DNA from: Galerina marginata
Lineage: Eukaryota > Basidiomycota > Agaricomycetes > Agaricales > Galerinaceae
Length of the DNA stretch: 64,000 bases
Direction: 5' to 3'
Assembly: GCA_023014335.1 (NCBI GenBank)
Contig: JAECYW010000013.1
Coordinates: 1,860,001 to 1,924,000 of the forward strand
Shown here one piece after another: positions 39,217 to 48,630 of this stretch; positions within the stretch are counted from its first letter, which is position 1; every line of letters begins with the position of its first letter. A program made the position numbers and the translations under genes. The notes under the pieces are model-generated. The model had not been told where the DNA came from. It worked only from the letters and a program-made list of their open reading frames with translations, and made no database searches.

Positions 39217-39573
39217 CAGAAAGACGGGGTCCTATCCGCCCTCTGGGACGCGTTCCGCTCTGATCCGCTCGACTTCGACCCGATGGATAAGGCCTTGTCG
39301 GTTTTCACCGGCAATGCTCCTTTATCTGACTTTATTCGCTTTGTTCTGGAGTCGGTCTCTGAAGACGTGCTCCACGTCCTCAATCCTTGTATCGCGGAAG
39401 GTTCTTCAGAGGACGAAACCGATACCGAGGCTGGACCTTCTGAGCCCCGTCCCTCTGGTTCTCGGGTTCTCTATCGGTCTCCTTCTGCCAGCGCTAGCCA
39501 TTTTGTGGACCTCGAGGCTGAGGAGGCTAGTTCGGATGAAGAAAGCGACGAAATCATGGACTTCGACGAGTGA

Positions 39574-39983
39574 TATGCGCCGCGTCTCTTTCTTGACTTT
39601 CTTATAGCTGTAACTCTTTTTATAATTGTCTTATAGTCTTTTACTTAGATATTTTTCCGAAGCTTTTAATATCTTAAGTACTCTTGATGTATCTTATATC
39701 ATTTGAAATGCATAAAGCTTCTTATCTTGTTCTTTTTCTGGTGTTTCTTTTAAGTCTAACCTGTTTCCTAAGTCATCCTATGTGACTTATAATTTTCAAA
39801 ATTTTATCTGGTTTTTCTAGTGCCTAAACTTCAGTATGTGTATGAGATAGTATGGGTACGCGACCCTCCTCCCCCCAACTTAAATATCAACTGTCCCAGT
39901 TGAAGACAAGCTGAGCGCGTCGGGTGGACAATCCCATTTTAGGCGAAGCCTTCCATGTGGTCACCACAACCTAGACGCGCCGC
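39574..39983. other. Intergenic region between genes A and B1
   Basis: AT-rich 3' flank of gene A, then the conserved CCCCCCAACTTAAATATC block and dyad CAACTGTCCCAGTTG (39863-39905). It finishes with GACGCG-type motifs leading to the B1 TATA box. No gene seen. Confidence 0.5.
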
Positions 39984-39987
39984 GTGC

Positions 39988-39997
39988 TATATAAGAC
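39988..39997 (+). promoter_or_regulatory. TATA box of gene B1
   Basis: CTATATAAGACGCGG lies about 40 bp upstream of the B1 ATG, which implies a very short leader. AGACGCGCC precedes it. Confidence 0.6.
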
Positions 39998-40029
39998 GCG
40001 GTCAGGAATTTATCTCAAACTCGACCATC

Positions 40030-40830
40030 ATGTCTTCTTCAGAGTCCGTGTCGACATCCAGCTCAGAGGACGAGGACGAGTACCGGCCTTATGATAGAGG
40101 CCCGTCCCCCTACATTGGCTATCTGCCGTTCCACTTCATTGAAAGCGACTTATCTTGCTACCCTCTTCATCAACGTCAAAACGCACGGTGGAGGACCACT
40201 TATCGGCGAGCCCTCGCTCTCCTGTCCGCGGGTTCGCGACGTTTCCGAAGGGAAGAATTACTTCAGGCCATGGACAGTGGCGCGGCGTATACGGCTATAC
40301 CAGTCGCGGCGCTGAAGTATTGGACTGACTTCATGGTGCGTTAAGTCCAATAAGGCCACGTCTGACTTATCTGACATCTTCACCTATCAACTAGGTCATC
40401 GTTCCCAAATACTTGATTGTGTACGGATCGAAGTTTGCCGATCACTACAATCGTCTATGCAACCACTGGTGTTCTGTCCTAATGGACGCGCCCCATGAAG
40501 CTGGCGGCGAGACCTGTATCAAGTTTCTGTCCCTGATGACCCGGCCTGATATTCCATCTATGCCAGCCTACAGTTTGGTATGCAAACAAAGCCCGCCTTT
40601 CAACGTGCAGCTGACCCACTTGTTTATTCAATCAGAATCTTCTAGCTGGTTGGGAGGCCGGAAACGCGGCCATCCGGAGGTGTTTCACGATCCCTATTAT
40701 CAATCTGAACTACACTCTTTACCAAGCGACGTTCATCATGGTGCGCCAAGAGCAATATAAGGTGATCATCAAGGCCCTTCAAGCTCACTACACGGAGACA
40801 TCGGAGACCGTAGACACGTTCCTTATTTGA
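40030..40830 (+). CDS. Gene B1: small paralogous protein of unknown function
   Basis: Three exons: 40030-40335, 40395-40577 and 40636-40830. The last intron has a clear CTGAC branch site. The protein is about 227 residues. A Ser/Glu/Asp-rich N-terminus is followed by a basic Arg-rich helical stretch. The conserved core has VIVPKYLIVYGSKFADHY, then a Trp, then MTRPDIPSMPAYSL, then LLAGWEAGNAA. B2 and C share this layout: a Tyr-Gly-Ser/Thr motif after a Pro, a Trp about 12-15 residues on, a Met-x-x-Pro-x-Ile/Val-Pro motif, then Leu and Trp. I do not recognise the family. It sits between A and B2 in a same-strand block running toward the gypsy pol gene. The 3' boundary with B2 is uncertain; they could be one split gene. 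Confidence 0.6.
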
Positions 40831-40974
40831 GTATTGCACGTAACTGCGTGGTGTAGTTCCATCAGAATTTATTATCATGCGTACCGTCGGAAGTTTTTCC
40901 GATACCTGTCTGACCCCGAATGCCTGAGCTGCGAACATACAAAGGAGGATGGTAAACTGGAATTAGAACTACCA

Positions 40975-41721
40975 ATGGCAACCGACCCGTCCTTTGCAGT
41001 CTTTCCTGGTGTTCCTTCTTGCGCTGAGCTCTATGTTGCCTTGGCACAGAGGACCGCGTACGATCAAGACTACGCGACCGTTATCCAGGACCTTGTAGAA
41101 GAGGCACTCGTTGCTCGCACAATATTCTGTGCCCGCGTGCGCATCACTCGCTACCCGACGGGAGGAATATATCAACCCCCGATGGAAGAGCTGATGGACT
41201 GGACCCAAGCTTTCGTTTGTAATCTTTCAAACCCGCATCTTGCTAATTTTTCTAACAATTCTTAACCTGTTCAGGTGCACTTTCCGAAAGAACAAATCGT
41301 GTACGGGACACCAGTAGCACTTGAATACATCGCCCTCTCGTCTCAGTGGCTAACAGTCCTTAGACATCGTCCCGATAATCGGACCGCGGGCAGTGATTTA
41401 ATCAATCAGTATGGCGGGATTGTTAAGAATATGTTAGACCTTATGGCGGCCCCCCATATCCCCGCTTTCCCAACTCGTCTGTCGGTGCATTTGTCCGGTT
41501 TATCTTTCCTAAAGTAGGCGCTAACAAAAATCTATCAGACCCTTCATTCCGCATGGGCTTATGGCAACGGCGCGGTAGAGGATGATCATACTAGAGGCTT
41601 CACCAGCCTCCTTGAAGTTGCCGAATTTAATCATTTACATGCTCTGGAATGGGCAATGATCGAACAAGAGACCCGTCCTGGTGGCTCACTTCCACCTGCT
41701 CTTCTTTGTAGAACCCCGTAG
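40975..41721 (+). CDS. Gene B2: paralogue of B1 and C
   Basis: Exons 40975-41214, 41275-41484 and 41539-41721 give about 210 residues. The start at 40975 (MATDPSFAVF) was chosen because gene C begins in a similar way (MAAIDIFALDP). The frame is open upstream of this Met back to about 40834. Core motifs are HFPKEQIVYGTPVALEYI, a Trp, then MAAPHIPAFP, then LHSAWAYGNGAVED. They match the B1 and C layout and give the same exon phase at the HFP/VPK junction. No TATA box is obvious upstream, unlike B1 and C, so B2 may be read with B1 or depend on a weaker promoter. Function is unknown. Confidence 0.55.
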
Positions 41722-41802
41722 ACTCTGTTGTCGACTGTAGTTTCCCAGAAAATATACTTGTCTTCCTCTGTGATTTTTATCTAAATCATGCTTGAGCAAA
41801 AT

Positions 41803-41812
41803 CTATAAAGCC
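41803..41812 (+). promoter_or_regulatory. TATA box of gene C
   Basis: CTATAAAGCC lies about 45 bp before the gene C ATG. GGACGCGTC follows within the short leader; ACGCGT is the form of an MCB element of cell-cycle promoters in yeasts (known), and its relevance here is speculative. Confidence 0.55.
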
Positions 41813-41850
41813 AGGCCTAGTAGGGACGCGTCTTTCAGCAAGTTCCCGTT

Positions 41851-42484
41851 ATGGCGGCTATTGATATCTTTGCGTTAGACCCTCCTTCCGCGTCGCTACG
41901 CATACAACTCGCCACCGCCAATGCAGCGTTTGAGGATGCTGTTGCCTACACTGGCTTGGGTCCCCCGAATATTCCATTGGAGGAATTGTTAACGCTTTCC
42001 GCAATATTGGTACGCGGTCAATTGCTGACCATTTTGCTCCCGTCCTTACTAATAAATTGATAGGTCGAATACAACCCAGACTTTATTACATATGGATCTC
42101 TCGTCGGGACCATATACATTAAAGTTTTTCAAGTCTGGCACGATGCCACGGTGAATCACCCAGGAGCGGCCCTTATTCCGGGGCGCTTCCAGCAACTCAT
42201 GCGCAGGCCTGATGTGCCGAATCTTTCTGCTTCGTACGGGGTAAGCAACAGGCCCCGTCCCCTTCTAATTAATCTTTACATAACAATATCTGATCATTAT
42301 TCAGCAACTGTCCACCATATGGTTGACTAGCAAATTCAAGGTTGTGGCTGAGATGGCCCGCACACCCATACCCGATGGTGAATTGTTCCGTCTGAATCTG
42401 ATCAGGATGAAAGAATGGCATCGTTTGGAACGCGCTCTGAAGCCAATAGTTGAGTTTGGTACGGCTATTGTGCCCTTTGAATAG
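41851..42484 (+). CDS. Gene C: paralogue of B1 and B2
   Basis: Exons 41851-42009, 42064-42240 and 42305-42484 encode about 171 residues. The second exon opens VEYNPDFITYGSLVGTIYI, followed by a Trp and then LMRRPDVPNLSASYG, LSTIWLTSKFKVV. These align by eye with VIVPKYLIVYGS and RPDIPSMPAYSL of B1. The first intron falls at the same place in all three genes, just before the VxxP segment, which supports duplication from a common ancestor. No known domain was recognised. The short size, single TATA box and same-strand tandem arrangement suggest a compact multigene cassette. Confidence 0.65.
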
Positions 42485-42702
42485 GTAGAGATTTAGTGAA
42501 TGCATGATCACAACTCCTACTACGCCCAGAATAGAATCTCGGAGCGTGGACGCGCCGTGATGCCAAGACCGACGATCTTTTCAGGTGACAGAATCAAAGT
42601 ATATTTCCCCATTGAGGTATTTCGTCATAGAGCCTACCATTCGGCGCGTTAAGTAGTAGACGCGTCGGTAGGTCGTTACTTCGTTGTGCAGGACGCTCAA
42701 GC

Positions 42703-42712
42703 TATAAGAGAA
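42703..42712 (+). promoter_or_regulatory. TATA-like box of gene D
   Basis: GCTATAAGAGAAGCG lies about 45 bp before the gene D ATG. AGACGCGTC lies about 40 bp further upstream (near 42659), matching the MCB-like motif near gene C. Confidence 0.5.
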
Positions 42713-45700
42713 GCGACCAAACGGTCGGTCAATCCCCACTCATCTCTTTGAAAATGCGCGCTGTACTCGATCCCTCTGTTGAGGACGCTGTCCGACAAAC
42801 TTTTTACATTATGCATCATACGACTCCCGAGTCCCCGCATGATAGTCGTTCCGTTGTTTCCTTGTGGAACGGGTTGATTGACGCGGCCAAGTTCATTGTA
42901 TGTTGCATTTCTCTATCAATACTATTTATCTGAATATTAAACTGATCTTCTGCGACCCCTTCATCCAGTCGGGTTGGGTCAAACACCCTCAACTTGTCCA
43001 AGACGCGGGCAAGACCGCTCGGGACATCCCCTTCGGTATTCGTCGTGCCTTCCAGGACTACATGAAGGCATATCCTGGCAAGTTCCAAGAGTACCCTCAA
43101 GAATACCGCGCCATCAGCCTTGTAGGCTAGAGACATATATGACATGTAGGTAGCCTGCCAATAGTGAGGTTACAGATATGGCCTGAACAACCCACTTGGC
43201 AAGTTGCCCAAGGGTATGCATGTGATCTTCTAAAGGCTGCCGGGGGTGCCGGGGGTAGGTGGGTGCATCATTGATAGGGCGGGGACATGTCAACACATGT
43301 CAACAATGTAGGAAACAGCATCCCGGGGTGCCCGACACTGTATTTTGGGTCGCGCTCGTCGTAGGGCGCGGATCTGTGCGCGGAAAAAAAATAAATAGGG
43401 TCTAATAATATTATTACATCAGCCTCTGCTGTTTGCGCGCCCCTCGGGGGGGCGGGAATGGGTGGATTGGCGCGGGTGGGTTTGGATGAGCCTCCCAAAT
43501 TGGGCGGGGCAGCTGTCAACCGCGTGTGAATGCTGCAAATGCCATGCCCGAGGCTGCCCGAGCATGTATTCGGGCTCCCGCTCGCTGTACTGCACGGATT
43601 TCGGTGCGGAAAAAATTGCAATAGGTTAATATAATTATTTCCTACTCGATGCCACCTTTTGCGCGCCCAACGGATGGCGGGAAGGGATGGATTGCAGCGG
43701 ACGGGTCTGGATGACGTTCCCAATTTGGTTGCGCCAGCTCGGGCTTGTTCGGTTCCCGTTATTTTTAGCACAGGACGCATCAACCGCCTCGGTTTGGCGC
43801 TCTGCCCCTCATTGTAATTAGAATTTTATTTTACTTAGTACATAGTCTTGATCCCCTGGTTAATGCGAGCTCAGCCATATAATTTTTATCTTGAAAATCG
43901 AACGGGAAGGGATGAATGTAGCTTCGTGCATCCGGATGTACCACAGGATGAGTGTTATAAATAGATTTGCCTGACTTTCATGCCGCTTGGCTGGAATTTT
44001 ACCTCTATTATTTGTGTCCCCTCAGTTTTAAGTATCTAGTCATAGTCTCCTCGTCAATACGATTCTAATGATATAATTTTTATGGCTAAAATCGAATGAG
44101 AATGGCTGCATATCTACTCATTAGTAAATCATGTTCAGTCAGGCCATCTAAAAATAGCATTCAACAAAATCTCTCCTCCTTTTGCCGTATATTGAGCTGT
44201 ACTTAGCTGTCCCCTTATTTTAATATATACAGTTGTAATCTACTACTAATTCTGCTTCCAGTGATACCAATTTTATAGAGAAATGGCCATGTTAAGACAC
44301 GGATACCTGATCACCTTCTTGGTACTCATTTCCCCTGTAGGCCCAAAAACATCATGTATTTTATTGCTCGTAATATATACATGAGTATAACTACATAGAT
44401 TTACAAAAAAAAACACACGGCGAGGGGTCGTCAGTTGGGATACCACTGCTGAATCGAGCACCAGCAGCTGTGCACTGCTGGTGTCGGTTCGCAGAACGAG
44501 GGTGAGCCGAAAAGACGAGAATGCTGTCCTAAGCGGACAGCATTCGACGCCTTCAACGACAATGGGGAATGACGAAGGTGGGAGGGAAAGGGCGGCAGGC
44601 GATAAACAGTGATGTTTGTTGCCTCGTCGCCTCGATCCCGGTGCGTGGTGCGAGTGCAAGCACTCGAAAACGAGGAGGGACAGAGCAACGGCTGGCTATG
44701 CCGCTGCCTGTTCCACTCGTCGCACGCCGCAGAGACCAAATTGCACCAGCAGCCATTCGCCAGAATGGCTGCTGCTGCTGTCCCCACCGTCCCGTCGTCG
44801 TCCCCATTCCCCCCCTCGACCCCGTCTTCCGTTCCCCAATCCTCCCCGTCATCCGTCGTCTCCGTCCTCGCTGCCACCCGTTTTGCATCCCCACTACCTC
44901 CGCCCCCTACGCATCTTCCTCCTCCGCGTTCCCCTTCCTCTTGAAGTCCATCGAGATCCTGCGAAAAGGCGATGCAGGCGGCGGGTGGAATGCCCGGGCT
45001 CGAGCTTTCACGCGCGCCGATCTGCACAGGAGGCGGAACCGATCGGAGTCGGCACTGGCGTTGGGGCCAGGGTGTGTCGGAGAGTGGGCAGCACCCGGTG
45101 TGGGAGGCGCGTGGTGTTGGGTGCAGAGGTGTGGTGGTGCTGGCAGTTGGTGGGTGCGCGGTTTCCTCCCCCCCAAGGCCCTCCCCCCGTCTCTGGGCCG
45201 TCGGCACTTCACCCGCGGCCCTCTAGCCTCGGTTCACTATCCATCCTCCACCCCTAGTACGCCGGCCCACATGCTCAAGGGAGCGAGGGGCACGCGGCGG
45301 TTTTCGCGTTTGCTGGGCTCGTGTCCGGTCTATGTAGATAAAACAAATGTTAATAAGATAGATAAAACAAGTTTAATATAATCAAAACATACCTTTTTAA
45401 AAGTTTGAGGGACGGGGTGAGGGTGGGAGGGCAGAGGGGGGAGTGGTGGTGGTGGTTGGAAAGCAGCATCAACAACGTTGATCGTTGTTGATGCTGGTTT
45501 CGGCGACGAATGCGATTGGCTGGCGCGCTCGGCCCGGAGCCAGTCCGATCCGTCTTGGTCGTCTCGATCGTCGGCAGAGCCACCTACGGCGCATCCAAGT
45601 CCATGTAAGTCATCGGTATATACAATTTATGTCTATTAAAACATATGTACAAGCTTTAACAATTAAAATTTTGACATACTGTACGTCAATTGGAGGTAGT

Positions 45701-46929
45701 GAAGTTCCGTCGTGATTTCGGGACACCACCCTCACACATATTTGACTTTGGTATTCGAGTATACTATATACAGCAGAGGATACTATACGCGTGGAATAGA
45801 TACAGATGCTAGATTAAATTTTGCGTCCTTTCCGAACTGCCTGACATAGTAAATACCGTTCCCAATCCATCTCTACATTGGAATGCACGAAGCACGAGGT
45901 GAAGTCTGAAAGCTAGGAAGTGATCAAGACTTTGACTCGAGTTTTTGAGCATCCACGCTGACGTTTGTGCACCGGACATGAGCAAAAAAATTCTTGAATT
46001 GCACTCTAAATAAATTACCTATCTACATATAGTTGTACAGCTCGTTTCAACGTCGCCCGAGGCCACTCGAACGTTCACGGGGTCGAGAGATTGGGCGGGC
46101 CGTTGGAGCGAGCCAATCAAATCGCTCGCGGAAAATGCCGGGCTTCAGATCAACAGCGATCAGCATCGTTGATCTCTGCTTTCCACCACCACCACCCCCA
46201 CTCCTCTCTCTCTCCTTGCCCATCCCGCCCCTCAAGACTTCAAAAAAAGTTATGTAAGTGTTTTATTACATCGATATAATGTTTATCTCTACTAATTTAC
46301 GATCTAACTTGATATATTAGATGCACGAGGCTTTCGCGCCACCGCGTCGCGAGCCCCCCCTCATTTCGAGGGCTTGTGGGCCGACGCCGACTTCATCGGC
46401 TAGGAATACAGGGCGAACGAAAAAGGGGAGGCCCTGGAAAGGGGGACCCGCCTGGTACGTCGCGAAACGAGTCGATATTTCGACTCGTTTCGCTTGTCAA
46501 CTACTTTCTTCACCCCCCTATCCCACTCACTTGCCTGTGAACAGGCTGTTACCACCTCGTCGCCGTAACCACCACCACCCGTCACCGCCCTCGACCACCA
46601 ACACCTGCAAAAGCGAGGTCTTAGTGATGCCCCACTGATTCCTGCAGGAATCCGGCCGGAATATCAAAATTCCGCGGATTCCTGCAGGAATCGGAATGGC
46701 AGAGGGACCAGCCAAAAGCCCCAATTCCGTGGGTTATATTCCGGCGGAATACGGCGCGGAACGTCCGGAATGGGGAATTCGGTGGGATTCCGCGGCGGAA
46801 TATGTGACATGGTGAGCTTATGTAATAGTTTTCCCACCGCCCGTGGGTTGTTGATGCCGCTACGTCGTACGGCTTTCTTCATTCTCGACCACCACCATCC
46901 CCCTCCCATCTCCTACCCGCTGGCTGCCA

Positions 46930-48240
46930 AGCCCAAGCCGCGAACGGAGACGCGCCCCGTTGCGACCCCGCCTTCTCCACATCGCCGCGATCCGCCAACG
47001 CCACCTCAGCTGGCGCGCCTACGACCCGCTGGCGCCAGATCGACCCCGCCACACCGCCCGCACCACGTCGAACCAATGCCGGCCCCGCCGTCACGACCGC
47101 CAACACCAGGCTGCGGGCTCGCAGCCGCCACGTCACCACGTTGGAGCCACGAACCACGCGGGGTACAGAGTGGGATAAGGCCCAGAGGTACCCGGTAAGC
47201 AGCACCCACCCCATACACCCATCCTCCACCCTCGCTGATACCCCAGGGTCGGGCTCTCGAACCCGACCGCCGCCATTTTGAACCAGCCGCAGCCACGTTG
47301 GCCCCAGCCCCCGGTTCGAAACCGCCACGTCAGCAGCGGCGGCTGCCCGTTTCGAGCCCACACCCACCACTTTCACCTCAGCTGCCACCTCGACCCCAGC
47401 CGCCGCGCTGTTTTGAGCCAGGGGACGCCACCTCGACCCGCAGGCCCTGTCAACGCCGCCAACCCCCCTCGTTTCAACCCTCTGGCCCCATGTCGAACGA
47501 ACGCCAGCCCCATGGCCGACCCTCGTGCTTCGCAGCCCCGTCGCGACTGCCACGTCACCGGTTTTCGAGGGACGAACGGCGCGTCTGCGACATCCCAGTG
47601 GCGAACGGAGTGGGGGATGGGCACGAAGGCACCCGGTAAGCCCCTCCAACCCCATACACATCTCCCACCCCCTCGTTGATTCCCCAGCGCCCGCCCATGA
47701 ACCCACCCGCCGCCGTTTCGAACGAACGACATCCGCGGTAACCCCTCGTCACTGCTGTTTGGTTCGAAAAGGCCACGTCGACCCCATTTCGAACCAGCGG
47801 AGCCTAACCCCACCATTGCCACCCTCGAAGCCGCGACCCGCATCGCCACGTCGACCAGCGCGCCCCTGATGCGCTGGCGTCATGTTGACCGTATCGCACC
47901 AGGTTGCCCGCACCACGTCGAACGAACGCCCGCCCCGTCGCCCCCGCGCCCCCGATTCCACTTGCCACATCACCGGTGCTCGGCAGACGAACCGCCCGTC
48001 TGTCGTATCGTGGCTGCTTACGGAGTGGGGCCCAAAGACACCCAGTAAGCATCCTCAACCCCATCTTCACATCCCACCCCCTTGGTGACACCTCAGCGTC
48101 GCCCCCTCAACCCTGCTCCCTGCCGTTTTGATTCTGCGTCGCCCTCGAACTGCGAGCCGCGTTTCGAGCCACGTCAATGCCCGCGCTGCCGTTTTGCTGC
48201 CACCGCCTCCGTCTTTCGAAATACCCCTCACCCTATCCGT
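46930..48240 (+). repeat. Three tandem exon-intron-like repeats in K3
   Basis: GC-rich units of about 410-440 bp contain CACCACGTCGAACGAACG-like and GCCACGTCACC-like segments. Each unit contains an intron-like segment: 47195-47246, 47636-47687 and 48045-48096. Each segment is exactly 52 nt, starts GTAAGC, has a TGATA/TGATT/TGACA branch-like motif and ends CCAG or TCAG. The preceding bases are ACCCG, ACCCG and ACCCA. No long unbroken frame was confirmed, so coding status is open. Confidence 0.75.
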
Positions 48241-48477
48241 CTCTTTCGGCCCATTACTCACCCTTATAAGTAGATACATATAGTCTTTATGTGATTATCA
48301 AAGTAGTTATTAGAATAAACTAATTACAAGTAGTTGTAATGTTTAATATCTAATATTAAATATAAATTCTAATGTCCTTGTATTATAATCTAAGAGTAAG
48401 AAACAATAAGAAATATGAGAAATCTGAAATCTGCTATACAAATAATAGGATATCAGTCAAATTGTCCTATATTCCTC

Positions 48478-48630
48478 AGTTCCCTCTATTCCTTAGGGAA
48501 TCCTAGGAATGGAGGGAATCCCTAGGGAATAGAAGGGATTCCCAGTGGAATAGAGGGAATTCCCTCTATTCCACTGGGAATCCTGTAGGAATTGAAGGAT
48601 TCCTACCATTCCTAGGGAATCCGTGGGGGA
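48478..48630. repeat. K3 right subterminal palindromes
   Basis: Runs of GGGAATCCTAGGAATGGAG, TTCCCTCTATTCC and their inverted forms. The left counterpart is at 46628-46810. They differ in sequence from the K1 and K2 subterminal repeats but have the same palindromic GGAAT...ATTCC style. Confidence 0.75.

Larger units (their letters stand above)
32233..39573 (+). pseudogene. Gene A: Zn2Cys6-like cluster protein, split by E4
   Basis: Six exons: 32233-32409, 32486-32638, 32704-32932, 32996-33396, 33456-33639 and 33704-33883 continued at 39224-39573. All GT/AG introns are 59-76 nt. The protein is about 557 residues. A helical N-terminus is followed by an acidic/Ser region. Next is a Lys/Ser repeat (KSKSKSRSESKSSSK) that looks like a nuclear localisation segment. 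A six-Cys cluster at about residues 323-355 reads CQAC, C, C-x2-C, C with spacings x2, x7, x8, x2, x7. This resembles a fungal Zn2Cys6 binuclear cluster, but the spacing is unusual and it sits mid-protein. The C-terminus is acidic (DEESDEIMDFDE). E4 interrupts the last exon; on both sides the frame is open and agrees. Function is unknown; DNA or RNA binding is inferred. Confidence 0.65.

Noticed and set aside
40834..40974. N-terminal extension of gene B2 up to 40834
   Set aside because: The first codon there is TTG, not ATG, and the segment is not shared with B1 or C; the ATG at 40975 fits the paralogues better.
44431..47706. Long overlapping ORFs of 200-275 codons on both strands at 44.4-47.7 kb
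   Set aside because: Several frames are open at once in GC-rich tandem or palindromic sequence, with Pro/Arg/Ala-rich products and no domain.
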